Part shown: positions 29,822 to 40,564 of the stretch, in pieces | How positions within the stretch are numbered: position 1 is the first letter of the stretch | Layout: the number at the start of each line of letters is the position of its first letter | Assembly (NCBI RefSeq): GCF_003674065.1 | Contig: NZ_RDBE01000001.1 | Coordinates: 222,257-286,256 of the forward strand | DNA length: 64,000 bases | Direction of reading: 5' to 3' | From: Nocardioides mangrovicus | GTDB lineage: Bacteria; Actinomycetota; Actinomycetes; Propionibacteriales; Nocardioidaceae | Notes under the pieces: model-generated | Seen by the model: the letters and a program-made list of their open reading frames with translations, nothing else | Database searches by the model: none | What the model was told of the DNA's origin: nothing | Made by a program: the position numbers and the translations under genes

Positions 29822-31171
29822 TCAGCCCATCAGCGCCTCGACCGCGCCGCCGAAGACCTCGGTGTGCCGGTCGACGTCGCCGGCGGTGTGGGCCGGCGAG
29901 AACAGCGCCATGTTGTGGAAGGGCGTGAGCAGGACACCGCGGTTGAGGGCATAGAGGTGGAAGAACCCCTCGAATTCCTCATCGACCGCGGCCGCCGCGG
30001 CCGCGCCGTCGCGCGGCGGCGGGCAGAACCAGTACTCCGCACGGCAGCCCAGCCGCTGCACGTGCCAGGGCAGGTCGTGCTGCTCGATGACGTCGGCGAC
30101 GCCGTCGGTGAACCGCTCGGCCAGCGGTGTGGCCACGGCGAAGTCGTCGTCGCGCAGGCTGGTCGACAGGGTGGCTCGGGCGGCGGCCAGCGCCAGCGCG
30201 TTGGCGGTGAGCGTGCCGCCGACGCCGGCGACGTCGATCTCGTGGCCCAGCATCGAGCCCGCCAGCCGGGCGGCCACCTCGGCGCTCATGCCGTAGGCCG
30301 CCAGCGGCACGCCGCCGCCGATCGGCTTGCCCACCACCAGCAGGTCGGGCTGGAGGCCCCACGCGGCCGTGGCCCCGCCGGGGCCGGCGCACAGCGTGTG
30401 GGTCTCGTCGTTGACCAGCAGCACGCCGTGCCGCCGCGTGATCTCGCGGACCTCGGCCAGGTAACCGGGCTCGGGCAGCACGATGCCGATGTTGGTCAGG
30501 GCCGGCTCCATGAGCAGGCAGGCCACGTCGCCCTCGGCGAGCCGCCGTTCGAGGGCCGCGGCGTCGTTGAACGGCACCACCGCGGTGGTGGCGGCGACGT
30601 CGACCTGGGGACCGAGCGCGCCGGGGCGCGGGACGACGCGGCCGCCGTCGAGCACGGCGAGCGTCTCGTCGACGGTGCCGTGGTAGCACCAGTCCATGAC
30701 GGCGATCCGGGGCCGGCCGGTCAGGTGGCGGGCGAAGCGGAGCACGAAGCGGTTGGCGTCGGTGGCCGACATCGCGAACTGCCAGCTGGGCAGGCCGAAC
30801 CGGCGCGCCAGCTCGGCGGCCACCCAGGTCGCGTCGGTCGACGGCAGCATCGTGGTCAGCCCGGTGGCGGCTCGGCGGGATATCGCCTCCGCGACCTGGG
30901 GCAGCGCGTGGCCGGTCATCGCGCCGGTGTCGCCCAGGCACAGGTCCACGTACTCGATGCCGTCGACGTCGACCAGGCGCGCCCCCGACGCCGAGTCGAC
31001 GGTGAGCGCGAACGCGCCGGGCCAGCGCGTCATCCACGGCATCGGCACGCCGGCGAGCAGCGGTCCGGCCGCGTCCTCGGCCAGTGCGGCCGAGCGGGGG
31101 TGCAGGTCGCGGAACCGCTTCTCCTCGGTGGCGCGGAGGTCGGCGAGGCGGCACCGATCGGGCGTGGGCAC
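29822..31171 (-). CDS. Class III PLP-dependent aminotransferase
   Basis: 449 aa from the GTG at 31171. Fold-type I aminotransferase: VNDETHTL (Asp contacting the PLP ring nitrogen) and [16 protein letters not shown] (the PLP lysine). It resembles glutamate-1-semialdehyde aminomutase relatives, but the usual GSAM phrase DEVMTGFR is absent, so hemL is not assigned. The substrate is unknown. Upstream frame is open but has no family similarity, and a TATGTT box lies 6 nt before the GTG, suggesting a leaderless message. Divergent from trmB, and convergent with tuf across the terminator. Confidence 0.78.
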   Translation of the reverse strand: MPTPDRCRLADLRATEEKRFRDLHPRSAALAEDAAGPLLAGVPMPWMTRWPGAFALTVDSASGARLVDVDGIEYVDLCLGDTGAMTGHALPQVAEAISRRAATGLTTMLPSTDATWVAAELARRFGLPSWQFAMSATDANRFVLRFARHLTGRPRIAVMDWCYHGTVDETLAVLDGGRVVPRPGALGPQVDVAATTAVVPFNDAAALERRLAEGDVACLLMEPALTNIGIVLPEPGYLAEVREITRRHGVLLVNDETHTLCAGPGGATAAWGLQPDLLVVGKPIGGGVPLAAYGMSAEVAARLAGSMLGHEIDVAGVGGTLTANALALAAARATLSTSLRDDDFAVATPLAERFTDGVADVIEQHDLPWHVQRLGCRAEYWFCPPPRDGAAAAAAVDEEFEGFFHLYALNRGVLLTPFHNMALFSPAHTAGDVDRHTEVFGGAVEALMG

Positions 31172-31177
31172 GGCGAC

Positions 31178-31183
31178 AACATA
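31178..31183 (-). promoter_or_regulatory. Candidate -10 box, leaderless aminotransferase
   Basis: On the minus strand TATGTT ends 6 nt before the GTG at 31171. No convincing -35 box is seen 17 bp further upstream. Confidence 0.35.
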
Positions 31184-31219
31184 GGGCGTGGCCGCGACCG
31201 TGGGGAGGTGTCTGGGAGC

Positions 31220-31978
31220 ATGGCGCGGGTGTCCGCCCGCCCCACTCCCGGCGTCCGCCCCGCCCGGCCGCACGCGAGCTTCACGCCCGAGGGTCGCCGG
31301 GTGCGCGAGGTGCTCTCCTACTCGCGCCGCGGGGCGCGGCTGAGCGAACGCGAGCAGGACGCCTGGGACCGGCTGGCCGAGCGGTGGGTGGTGCCGGAGG
31401 AGCGGGTCGAGGACACGCCCTGGTCGCACTGGTTCGGCCGTGAGGCGCCGCTGGTGGTCGAGGTTGGCTCGGGCGTCGGCGAGACGCTCGCCGCCGTCGC
31501 CCCGCGTCACCCCGAGCTGGACTTCCTGGCCTTCGAGGTCTGGCGCCCGGGAGTGGCCGGCGCGCTGTGGCGCCTAGAGCAGGCCGGTGCCGAGAACGTC
31601 CGGCTGGTCGACGTCGACGCCGCGTGGTCGCTGATGCACCTGTTCCCGGCAGGCTCGGTGGCCGAGCTGTGGACCTTCTTCCCCGATCCCTGGCCGAAGA
31701 ACCGCCATCACAAGCGCCGGCTGGTGCAGCCGGCCTTCGCCCGCGCGGTCGCCTCGGCGCTGGCGCCGGGTGGCTGCTGGCGACTGGCCACCGACTGGGC
31801 CGACTACGCCGAGCAGGCCCGAGCGGTCATCGACGCCGAGCCGTCGCTCAGCGGAGGCGTCACGGCTCGGTGGGCCGAGCGGCCGATGACGCGGTTCGAG
31901 CGTCGCGGCGTCGAGGAGGGCCGCGCGGTCACCGACCTGACGTACCGGCGGGCTCCAGCGGCATCCCGCGGGCACTGA
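31220..31978 (+). CDS. trmB: tRNA (guanine-N7-)-methyltransferase
   Basis: 252 aa from the ATG at 31220; a GTG at 31229 is an alternative with better spacing from GGGAG (31214-31218). The AdoMet-binding VEVGSGVGETL and the family signature FFPDPWPKNRHHKRRLVQP are both present, as is ATDWADYAE. TrmB methylates G46 of tRNA. The N-terminal roughly 35 residues are basic and Pro-rich. It is divergent from the aminotransferase, and its 3' end overlaps the next minus-strand gene by 50 bp. Confidence 0.92.
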   Translation: MARVSARPTPGVRPARPHASFTPEGRRVREVLSYSRRGARLSEREQDAWDRLAERWVVPEERVEDTPWSHWFGREAPLVVEVGSGVGETLAAVAPRHPELDFLAFEVWRPGVAGALWRLEQAGAENVRLVDVDAAWSLMHLFPAGSVAELWTFFPDPWPKNRHHKRRLVQPAFARAVASALAPGGCWRLATDWADYAEQARAVIDAEPSLSGGVTARWAERPMTRFERRGVEEGRAVTDLTYRRAPAASRGH

Positions 31979-32339
31979 GCGCGGCCTCCACGCGGACCCG
32001 CTCGGCGTCGAGCTCGGGCCCGGCGGGCAGCACCGTGAGCAGGTGCTCGACCCGCAGGGCGGCGCAGGCCTCCGACAGCGCGTGGTCGTAGGCCTGCCGC
32101 AGCGCCTCCAGCTTCACGAAGCGGGTGCCCGGTGCGGGCTGGCGGTAGCGATGCCGCAGCCGGCGCACGTCGAAGGCGACGTCCTCGATCGGCCGGGCGG
32201 ACACCGCGGCCTGCCGTCGCCGGCGCGGCAGATGGTGATCCCAGGCGCTAAGCAGCTCGACGTAGTGGGTGACGGCGGCGAAGACGAGGCCGAACACCGC
32301 GCAGGCCAGCAGCACCTGCAGCGTGCCCACCAGCCCCAT
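31929..32339 (-). CDS. Membrane-anchored hypothetical protein
   Basis: 136 aa from the ATG at 32339. One N-terminal transmembrane helix (about residues 5-27) is followed by a basic soluble part with many Arg and a Leu-rich helix (EALRQAYDHALSEACAALRVEHLL). I do not recognise a family. It lies 11 bp after the RDD gene on the same strand, so it is probably the last gene of the 33978-31929 unit. Confidence 0.6.
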   Translation of the reverse strand: MGLVGTLQVLLACAVFGLVFAAVTHYVELLSAWDHHLPRRRRQAAVSARPIEDVAFDVRRLRHRYRQPAPGTRFVKLEALRQAYDHALSEACAALRVEHLLTVLPAGPELDAERVRVEAALSARGMPLEPAGTSGR

Positions 32340-32350
32340 GCCCGACGACG

Positions 32351-33172
32351 CTACGCCTGGCGCGCCGGGTCGCGCCATCGGTCCTTCAGCCGTTCGCGCA
32401 GCTGCGCCTCACGCGCCAGCCGGCGGGCGTCGCGCTCGCGGCGCTCGGCCTGGACCGCTGCGAGGAACGCCTCCGGTGCGGTGCCCCGCGGCGGCGGTGG
32501 GGCCACGTACGCCGCCACCTGACCGGCGAGCTCGGCGACCAGGCGGGTGCGCGACTGCGGCGAGAGCGAGTCACGGCGGGCGACCAGCTGGCGCACCGCC
32601 AGGGCGAGGTGGTCGGGCAGCGGGGCGACGTCGGCCGCGGCCGCCCAGCCGGCCAGCTCCGGCGGCATCGCGACTGGCGGCGGCAGCACCAGGCGCACCC
32701 GGGTCCGCACGACGTACGTGCCGGCGACGTGGTCGCCCACCCGCTGCCCCTTGCCGCTGACCAGCCCGCTGATCAGCGCGGGCACGCCGGAGAGCACGAA
32801 GACCTCGACGAAGCCCACGAGCGCCCGGATCAGCGCGTGCCGGAACGAGATCGGACCCGCGTCGCTGCGCACGGTGCGCAGTCCCAGGCAGAGCTTGCCC
32901 AGGCTGCGGCCGCGGGTCAGCGTCTCCACCACCGTGGGGAGCACCACCAGACAGCCGACCACGGCGACGATCGAGCCGACGGCGAGCAGGGCCTCGTCGG
33001 AGGCCAGGGCGGTGGCGGCGAAGATCGCCCCGACCAGCAGGGCCACCTCCGCGACGATGTCGATGAGCCCCGAGGCCACGCGCAGCCCGATGGAGGCCGG
33101 CGGCAGGTCGAGGGTGACCGCCTCGCCCGTGACCAGCTCGTCGAGGTCGAGCGCAGCGTAGATGTCGCTCAC
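32351..33172 (-). CDS. RDD family membrane protein
   Basis: 273 aa from the GTG at 33172, which overlaps the upstream stop. The RDD domain (about residues 20-150) begins PASIGLRVASGLIDIV (the Arg and Asp of the family name), has three membrane helices, and contains TRGRSLGKLCLGLRTVR. The C-terminal roughly 110 residues are soluble, Ala/Arg-rich and probably helical. RDD proteins are integral membrane proteins; some relatives are linked to ion transport, but this one has no assigned substrate. RDD genes commonly sit beside SpoIIM and MoxR/DUF58 genes, as here. Confidence 0.82.
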   Translation of the reverse strand: MSDIYAALDLDELVTGEAVTLDLPPASIGLRVASGLIDIVAEVALLVGAIFAATALASDEALLAVGSIVAVVGCLVVLPTVVETLTRGRSLGKLCLGLRTVRSDAGPISFRHALIRALVGFVEVFVLSGVPALISGLVSGKGQRVGDHVAGTYVVRTRVRLVLPPPVAMPPELAGWAAAADVAPLPDHLALAVRQLVARRDSLSPQSRTRLVAELAGQVAAYVAPPPPRGTAPEAFLAAVQAERRERDARRLAREAQLRERLKDRWRDPARQA

Positions 33173-33978
33173 GGGTCGAGCGTAGGTGCGTTGCGCACGA
33201 CGCGCGGGATCGCCGCCAGCATCGCGACGTCCTTCAGCTTCAGGCCCAGGTGCGGGGCCAGCAGCAGCATGGCGACGGGGACCGTCCACGCGCGGCGGGT
33301 GCGTGCGCCCCAGACCGCGACCGCGAGCCCGAGCGCGAACCGCAACAGCCGCAGCCACCACGGCTCGTCGTCTTGCCCGTGCAGCAGGAAGTCGACGTAG
33401 GAGTGCCACAGCCCCGGCGCGAGCACGGCACTGAGCACCGCCAGCCCCGCCGTCCACGCGGACGCCCACAGCAGTGCCGCCCGGTCGCGACGCACCAGGA
33501 ACCACACGAACCCGGCGGCACCGCTGCTCACCTTGGTCAGCGCGGGGAAGGCCCAGAACCCGGCCCGTCGCACCCCGAGCGCGGCGGCGACGCCGAGGAA
33601 GCCGTAGACGTTGCCGAAGATCAGCTCGGGCACGCACATCAGCAGCACCGGCACCCGCCAGCGCACCGGCAGCGGCCAGGTGAGCCAGCACAGCGCCGCC
33701 GCCTCCAGGGCGAGCCACGCGCCGTAGAAGACCCCGAACGGCACCACGGCGAGCGGGCGCATCGCCAGCGCGAACGCGGGGGAGTATAGGAACGCGTCGC
33801 GGTCGCCCGGCACGGCGTGGGCGTACGGATGCGCGCTGCGCCCGGCCAGCCAGTAGGCGTGGGTGTCGTAGCCCAGGCCGTGCGGCACGTAGGCCTGCAG
33901 GTTGAGGAACGCCAGGTAGCCGGCCACGGTCCAGGCCAGGGTGACCAGCGTCGTGCGCACGAGCTGGCGGGCGGTCAC
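33169..33978 (-). CDS. Polytopic membrane protein, DUF2029/GT87-like
   Basis: 269 aa, GTG start. About seven hydrophobic helices. The N-terminal part (YVPHGLGYDTHAYWLAGR ... PYAHAVPGDRDAFLYSPAFAL) matches the start of DUF2029 (GT87) polyprenyl-phosphate-mannose mannosyltransferases, including the Asp after GY and the YSP phrase. It is shorter than typical GT87 enzymes (about 400 aa), so it may be a reduced member. Divergent from the SpoIIM gene with a 35-bp gap. Confidence 0.68.
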   Translation of the reverse strand: MTARQLVRTTLVTLAWTVAGYLAFLNLQAYVPHGLGYDTHAYWLAGRSAHPYAHAVPGDRDAFLYSPAFALAMRPLAVVPFGVFYGAWLALEAAALCWLTWPLPVRWRVPVLLMCVPELIFGNVYGFLGVAAALGVRRAGFWAFPALTKVSSGAAGFVWFLVRRDRAALLWASAWTAGLAVLSAVLAPGLWHSYVDFLLHGQDDEPWWLRLLRFALGLAVAVWGARTRRAWTVPVAMLLLAPHLGLKLKDVAMLAAIPRVVRNAPTLDP

Positions 33979-34013
33979 GGGTCACCATGATGGGGCGCCG
34001 TAGCCTCCCAGGT

Positions 34014-35009
34014 GTGGACCTGGACGCCTACGTCGCCGCGCACCGCGATGCGTGGCGTCGGCTCGAGGAGCTGGCGGGCCGTCCCAGCGCGGGTGGCGCG
34101 GAGGCCGACGAGCTGGTCGACCTCTACCAGCAGGTGGCCACCCATCTCAGCGTCGTGCGCAGCAGCGTGCCCGACGCCGCGCTGGTCGGGTACCTGAGCG
34201 CGCTGCTGGCCCGGGCCCGGGTACGACTGATCGGCAGCGAGCCGGCGCGCTGGTCCGACCTCTCGGACTTCCTGGTGCGCCGCTTCCCGGCCGCCCTGTA
34301 CCGCACCCGGCGCTGGTGGCTGAGCGTGATGCTGGCCAGCTACGCCGTCACCGCGGTGATGATCTGGTGGCTGCTGCAGCACCCGCAGGTCGAGTCGGCG
34401 CTGCTGACGCCTCGACAGGTCGACCAGCTCGTGAACCACGAGTTCTCCGCCTACTACCAGCAGGCCGCTGCCTCGCACTTCGCCGCGAAGGTCTGGACCA
34501 ACAACGCCTGGGTGGCGGCGCTCTCGATCGGCCTCGGCGTCTTCGGACTGCCCGTGCTCTACGTGCTGTGGCAGAACGTCGCCAACCTGGCGGTGGTGGG
34601 GTCGATCATGATGCGCCACGGGCACACCGGCGAGTTCTTCGGGCTGATCCTGCCCCACGGGCTGCTCGAGCTCACCGCGGTCTTCGTCGCCGCCGGCACC
34701 GGGCTGCGGCTGTTCTGGTCCTGGGTCGCGCCGACCTCCCGCAGCCGCGCGGAGTCGCTGGCCGCGGAGGGGCGCTCGGCGGTGGGGGTGGCGATGGGGC
34801 TCGTGCTGGTGCTGTTGGTCTCGGGGCTCATCGAGGGCTTCGTGACGCCCTCGCACCTGCCCACCTGGGCCCGCCTCGGCATCGGCGTCGCGGCCGAGAT
34901 CTGCTTCCTGGGCTACGTCTTCGTGCTCGGTCGCCGCGCCGTGCGCGTGGGCATCACCGGCGACCTCGACGCGAGCCTGCTGGAGGACCGGGTCGCCACG
35001 CGGGCGTGA
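34014..35009 (+). CDS. Stage II sporulation protein M family membrane protein
   Basis: 331 aa from the GTG at 34014 (start VDLDAYVAAHRDAWRRL, the common family opening); an ATG at 33987 would add 9 residues and crowd the divergent gene. A soluble helical N-terminal region (about 1-95) is followed by roughly five membrane helices in the SpoIIM domain (about 100-320), with HGLLELTAVFVAAGTGLRL as the conserved core. In spore formers SpoIIM is part of the engulfment complex; in non-spore-forming actinobacteria its role is unknown. Next to the MoxR/DUF58 cluster. Confidence 0.85.
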   Translation: MDLDAYVAAHRDAWRRLEELAGRPSAGGAEADELVDLYQQVATHLSVVRSSVPDAALVGYLSALLARARVRLIGSEPARWSDLSDFLVRRFPAALYRTRRWWLSVMLASYAVTAVMIWWLLQHPQVESALLTPRQVDQLVNHEFSAYYQQAAASHFAAKVWTNNAWVAALSIGLGVFGLPVLYVLWQNVANLAVVGSIMMRHGHTGEFFGLILPHGLLELTAVFVAAGTGLRLFWSWVAPTSRSRAESLAAEGRSAVGVAMGLVLVLLVSGLIEGFVTPSHLPTWARLGIGVAAEICFLGYVFVLGRRAVRVGITGDLDASLLEDRVATRA

Positions 35010-35034
35010 GGGCCGGGTTCCCCGCCTAGGCGCG

Positions 35035-35086
35035 GAAACCGCCCACCCAACTGGACGAACTGCCCCACGCGAGGGCGGTTTCGTCC
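35035..35086. terminator. Bidirectional hairpin region between convergent genes
   Basis: GAAACCGCCC (35035-35044) pairs with GGGCGGTTTC (35073-35082). A second stem, GGACGAA (35053-35059) with TTCGTCC (35080-35086), shares bases with the first, so the two are mutually exclusive. Located in the 250-bp gap between the convergent SpoIIM and DUF58 genes, where it can serve both strands. The rest of that gap (35087-35259) shows nothing I can name. Confidence 0.5.
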
Positions 35087-35259
35087 ACTTGCGTGGCCGA
35101 TGTGCCGGGTTCCGCCGGGTGCCGGTGTGCACTGGAGCGGGATCCGCGACCCCGGCTGCGCCCGGACCCGAGTGGGGCGCGCCCGGCCGGGCCGGACGGC
35201 CGGGGCGACGGAAGCGACCAGCCAGTCGCCGGTGCCACCGGGCACCGCCTCGCTCGCTG

Positions 35260-36588
35260 TCAGAGCCGGCCGGCGGCCTTGAGCGCGAGGTAGTGGTCGG
35301 CCAGACCGGCCGCCAGCCGGTCGGTGTCGAGGTCGAGGACGTCGACGCCGAGCGCGCCGAGGAGGTCGGCGGTGGCGGCCCGCCTGGCCAGGGCCTGCTC
35401 GGCGGCGGCGGCCTGGTAGACGTCGCGGACGTCGTCGCGCTGGCGGGCCAACCGCTCCAGCGCGGGATCGCGGACGGAGGCCAGCACCACGCGGTGCCGC
35501 GTGGTCAGCGTAGCGAGCGTCGGCAGCAGTCCCTCCTCGATCGCCGAGGGCTCCAGGGGCGTGAGCAGTACGACCAGGGCGCGGTGACGGCCCAGCGCGG
35601 TGACGGCGGCCGCCAGGCGGTTCCAGCTCGTCTCCACCAGCGCGGGCTCGACGCGGGCCAGGGCGTCCTGCACGCGCGGCAGCACCTCGCGACCGGCCCC
35701 ACCGGCCACCTGCGCGCGCACGGTGCGGTCGCCGGCCACCAGGTCCACGCGGTCGCCGGCGCGCGAGGCCAGGGTCGCCAGCAGCAGGGCCGCGTCGAGG
35801 GCGGCATCGAGGCGGGGCACGGCGTCCTCGGATCCCTCGGTCGCCGGTGCGGTGCCCGAGGCGACCCGGCCGGCGCTGGTGCGCCCGGTGTCGACCACGA
35901 CCACCACCCGCCGGTCCCGCTCGGGACGCCAGGTGCGCACCACGACGTCGCGGCTGCGGGCGCTGGCCCGCCAGTCGATGCTGCGCACGTCGTCGCCGCG
36001 CACGTACTCGCGCAGCGAGTCGAACTCCGTACCCTGGCCGCGGGTCAGCACCAGCGACCGGCCGTCGAGCTCGCGCAGCCGCTCCAGCCGGCTGGGCAGC
36101 AGCCGCCGGGAGGGGAACGCCGGCAGCACCCGCAGCGATCCGGGCGCCGTGAGCGAGGCCTGACGCGCAGCCAGGCCGAGCGGGCCGGGCAGCCGCAGCG
36201 TCACCCGGTCGGTCGGCCGGTCGCCGCGGCGGGTGGGCAGGAGCGTCGTGGTCAGCAGCCGGCTGCCGCCGGCGGGCACGTCGAGCCGGTGGCGCTCGCC
36301 GACCGCCCCGGCCGAGGGCACCCAGGCGTCGCGCAGCACCCCGCGCACCCGGCGTCGGCCCGGGTTGGTCACCTCCAGGTCGGTCGTGGTCGCCTCACCC
36401 TGCCGGGTCGCCGGCGTGGCCAGCCGGCGCAGCTCGAGCCGCCGCGGCGAGGGCGCCAGCACGAGGTCGACCCCGACCAGGAGCACCACCAGCGCCAGCC
36501 ACACCCACACCGTGCTGCCGGCCGGACGCAGCACCACCAGCACCACTCCGGCCAGGAGCAGTGCGGGGGTGCGCCAGGTCAGCGACAT
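35260..36588 (-). CDS. DUF58 domain protein
   Basis: 442 aa, ATG start 3 bp after the MoxR stop. Two hydrophobic helices near residues 8-44 are followed by a beta-rich region and the DUF58 core GTEFDSLREYVRGDDVRSIDWRASAR split by short loops, then a von Willebrand A-like half (VVVVVDTGRTSAG; the metal-site DxSxS is changed to DTGRT). DUF58 proteins are near-constant partners of MoxR ATPases and are thought to be their membrane-linked substrates or adaptors. Last gene of the cluster. Confidence 0.85.
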   Translation of the reverse strand: MSLTWRTPALLLAGVVLVVLRPAGSTVWVWLALVVLLVGVDLVLAPSPRRLELRRLATPATRQGEATTTDLEVTNPGRRRVRGVLRDAWVPSAGAVGERHRLDVPAGGSRLLTTTLLPTRRGDRPTDRVTLRLPGPLGLAARQASLTAPGSLRVLPAFPSRRLLPSRLERLRELDGRSLVLTRGQGTEFDSLREYVRGDDVRSIDWRASARSRDVVVRTWRPERDRRVVVVVDTGRTSAGRVASGTAPATEGSEDAVPRLDAALDAALLLATLASRAGDRVDLVAGDRTVRAQVAGGAGREVLPRVQDALARVEPALVETSWNRLAAAVTALGRHRALVVLLTPLEPSAIEEGLLPTLATLTTRHRVVLASVRDPALERLARQRDDVRDVYQAAAAEQALARRAATADLLGALGVDVLDLDTDRLAAGLADHYLALKAAGRL

Positions 36589-36591
36589 GCG

Positions 36592-37577
<986 letters not shown>

Positions 37578-37581
<4 letters not shown>

Positions 37582-38648
37582 AGGTCGTCCTCCAGCTGGG
37601 TCAGGCCCCGGCCGAGCTCGGCCAGGGCGGCGTCGTCGCGGACGGGGGAGTCACGGAGCAGGGTGCCCTGATCGGCCAGGGCAGCGGGTAGGGCGTCGGC
37701 CGCGCGGTCGGGGTCGGACAGCGCCAGCCGCTCGGCGACCCGGCGCCGGGTGGCCGAGCGCAAGATGGCGGCGGCGTGGTCGCGGTCGCGGGCCCGGCGG
37801 TAGAGCCGGCCGCGGCTGCTGGTGGCCTCGGTGGCGCGCACCACCACCGGCACCGGCTCGCTGACCAGCGGACCCAGACGCCGGCCGCGCCAGAGCAAGA
37901 ACGCCACCAGTGCCGCGGCCAGAAGCCACAGCGCCGGGATCAGCCAGTCCGGCAGGAAGGTACGCACGGACACGGCGTCGGCGGCGACGGTGTCGGCCGG
38001 GTCGGCGACGTACCAGACCAGGCGGGGCTGCTGGCCGAGCAGCCGCAGCGCCACGGCCGCGTTGTCGCCCTGCAGCACGCGGTCGTTGCGGAACAGCTCG
38101 GGCGCGGTGACCAGCCAGATCCCGCGGGCCGGTCGCGCGACCACCACCCCGCCGCCGGCGCGGAAGCAGCCGCGTCCCGAGAGCGCCGCGGCGTCGTGCA
38201 GCCGGGCCACCAGGCCCTGCAGCACGCGGGTCCGGCAGCCGGAGTCCACCAGTCCCGACGCGGCGCCGCTGGCGTGCAGGTCGAAGGCCGTCAGCAACGT
38301 GCTGGAGGTGCCGACCAGCACCAGCGACCGCGCTCGCGACGCATGCGAGCGCAGTCGCTGCAGGGTGCTGCGTCCCAACGTGTCGGCGTTGGTGACGACC
38401 ACGCTGGTGCCCGCGTCGACGTCGTCGGCCAGGAGGGCGGACTGGCCGCGGGCGATGTCCACGGCGACCCCGCGGTCGGCCAGCACCCGTGCCACCGCCT
38501 GCGCGCCGGTGGGGTCGGGGTTGCGCGGGTCGAGGGCGCCGTCGTACTGCGCACGGTCGCGCTGCAGCCACGACACCCCGGCCACGAGGACCACCACCAT
38601 CAGGAGCAGCACCAGCGCCGTGCGGTGGCGCCGTGCGAAGTCGGTCAC
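37578..38648 (-). CDS. DUF4350 domain membrane protein
   Basis: 356 aa from the GTG at 38648, overlapping the DUF4129 gene stop. One N-terminal transmembrane helix (about 10-28), an extracytoplasmic domain (about 35-250) starting with YDGALDPRNPDPTGAQAVARVLADRGV, typical of DUF4350, a second helix (about 252-275) and a cytoplasmic Arg-rich tail. Function unknown; always found with MoxR and DUF4129 in related genomes, to my knowledge. Confidence 0.8.
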
Positions 38649-39286
38649 CGGGGCACCGCCACCACCGGCTCGCCGGCCGACGCCGAGGTCGCCGGCGTCG
38701 CGGCGGCCAGCGTCGCCTCCAGGTCGAGCACCTCGCCCGCTCGTTCGCGACGTGCGGGTCGGGCGCCGTAGCGGGTCTCGTCGAAGGCGAGCGCTGCGGC
38801 ACCCAGCCGCTCGGCGAGGTCGGGGAACCGGGGCCGGGCCAGCGCCACCACCTCGTAGGCCGTCGCGGCCGGCAGGTCCGCCACCAGCCCGCGCTCGACC
38901 AGGCCCGCGGTCAGCGCCCGCACACCCTCCACCACTGCGGTGTCGAAGTCGCCGGCCGCGTACGCCGCCTGCGCGAGCGCCCGGTGCTGCTGGGCGCTGC
39001 GGCGTCCTTCGTCGAACACGGTGCGCTGCCCCGGCTCGGCCGCTGGGTTGCGCCGCAGTCGTGAGAGCACGAAAGCGAGCACCGCCACCAGGACGACGCT
39101 GAGCAGCAGCAGAGCAGGCAGGCCGAGGTCGGAGAGCCGCCCGGGCCCCTGGCCGGCGCGGTCGAGCAGACCGCGCAGCCAGTCGGCCAGCCGCTGGGTC
39201 AGGCTCGCGTGGTACTCGCTGCGGTCCAGCTCGCGTCGCAGCCACTCCTCGGCCCGGTCGGGGCCCGGCAGCAGCGGGGTGCTCAC
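38645..39286 (-). CDS. DUF4129 domain membrane protein
   Basis: 213 aa from the GTG at 39286, overlapping the upstream gene stop. A single transmembrane helix (about 54-76) divides a short N-terminal part (ELDRSEYHASLTQRLADWL) from the C-terminal DUF4129 region (AQAAYAAGDFDTAVVEGVRALTAGL split at Val, about 105-175). The family is often fused to transglutaminase-like proteins; here it stands alone. Presumed MoxR-cluster partner. Confidence 0.8.
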   Translation of the reverse strand: MSTPLLPGPDRAEEWLRRELDRSEYHASLTQRLADWLRGLLDRAGQGPGRLSDLGLPALLLLSVVLVAVLAFVLSRLRRNPAAEPGQRTVFDEGRRSAQQHRALAQAAYAAGDFDTAVVEGVRALTAGLVERGLVADLPAATAYEVVALARPRFPDLAERLGAAALAFDETRYGARPARRERAGEVLDLEATLAAATPATSASAGEPVVAVPR

Positions 39287-40389
39287 CGGTCGCGACGCTG
39301 CACGTGCTCGATGAGCTCGATGTCGAAGCCTTCCTTGCGGAACCGCTGGTCGAGGTACTGCAGCACCGCCACCGAGCCGACGAAGGGCGTCACGATCGCG
39401 CCGGAGACGATGTTGGCCAGGTTCGAAGAGACCAGCAGGCCGAGGAAACCGCCGTGGTCGGGGAAGGCCGCGAGGAACAGGGCGCCGACGATGGTGAACG
39501 GCAGCGAGATCACCTGCTGCACCACCCCGGTCACCAGCAGCAGGAGCAGGAAGAGCCCGAGGATCCGCCAGAACTGCCCGCGGGAGAGGCGCGACGCGCG
39601 GCGCACCGCCGCCAGGACGCCGATCCGCTCGGAGACCAGGGCCGGTGCGGCGAGCTGGAACCAGCGGACGTGGATCGACAGCGCCGCCACCGCCGCGAGC
39701 ACGGCGCCGAGGAACAGCAGCGCGATCCCCACGCCGAGCCCGGTGCCCGAGCCGCCGGCGGTGAAGATCACCACGACGGGCAGGCCCACCAGCACGGCGA
39801 ACACCAGCGCGACCACCAGCCCCTCGAGCAGGGAGAGGCCGACCAGCCGCAGCAGCGACCCGCGGGCGCGGCGCCACGCGTCGCCGGGGGAGATGTACTC
39901 GCCCAGGCTGGCACGCGTCACCACCGGCACGACCAGCCCCGCGATGACGATGTTGGCCGCTGCGGTGAACAGCCCCGCCACGAGACTGGCGCCGACCAGC
40001 CCGACGTCGAGGCCGATCGCGTCGGTCGCACTGCTCGAGGTGCCGGTCCCGTCCAGCAGCCGGTCGGGGTCGAAGAGTGTCGAGGCCACCACGGAGAACA
40101 CGATCGGGATCACCATCGCCACGGCCAGCACCAGCGCCGCCAGCCCGATGGTGGCCCGGGGGTTGCGACGCACCGTGCCGAACGCGCCGTCGAAGAAGTC
40201 CCCCAGCGTCAGCGGTCGCAGCGGCACCGTGCCCGGCTTGTGGGGGGAGCGGCCGTACGCCGGGGACGAGGACGCGCCCGACGGCGGGGGAGCGTAGGCG
40301 CCGCCCCCGGCGTACGGCCCGGGTGGCGGCCAGGAGGCCGGAGGCTCGTCGGATGCGCCGGGAGCACCGGGCGGAGGCGGGAGGGACAT
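39283..40389 (-). CDS. Polytopic membrane protein, glycerophosphodiester phosphodiesterase-membrane-domain-like
   Basis: 368 aa from the ATG at 40389, with GAGGA at suitable distance; an ATG at 40398 adds three residues but sits too close to that site. Residues 1-60 are Pro/Gly/Ser-rich and likely disordered (PPPPGAPGASDEPP). A domain with about six long hydrophobic helices follows, in the style of the membrane domain found with GdpP-like or GlpQ-like proteins (LTLGDFFDGAFGTVRRNPRATIGLA split). No phosphodiesterase domain is present. First gene of the MoxR cluster; its stop overlaps the DUF4129 start. Confidence 0.7.
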   Translation of the reverse strand: MSLPPPPGAPGASDEPPASWPPPGPYAGGGAYAPPPSGASSSPAYGRSPHKPGTVPLRPLTLGDFFDGAFGTVRRNPRATIGLAALVLAVAMVIPIVFSVVASTLFDPDRLLDGTGTSSSATDAIGLDVGLVGASLVAGLFTAAANIVIAGLVVPVVTRASLGEYISPGDAWRRARGSLLRLVGLSLLEGLVVALVFAVLVGLPVVVIFTAGGSGTGLGVGIALLFLGAVLAAVAALSIHVRWFQLAAPALVSERIGVLAAVRRASRLSRGQFWRILGLFLLLLLVTGVVQQVISLPFTIVGALFLAAFPDHGGFLGLLVSSNLANIVSGAIVTPFVGSVAVLQYLDQRFRKEGFDIELIEHVQRRDR

Positions 40390-40564
40390 CCGGGTCATCC
40401 TCGCATTCCGCCCCCGCGCGCCCCCGCTGATCGAGGATGACTCGCAGCGACCGGTGGTAGGAACCGAGGGCCTTCCCCGCACGCCCGACCGGACACCGCA
40501 CCGGTGTCGGGACGCCGCGGGCCCGGTCCACGCCTTCCCAGGCTCAGGCGTGAGGCCGGCGGAT

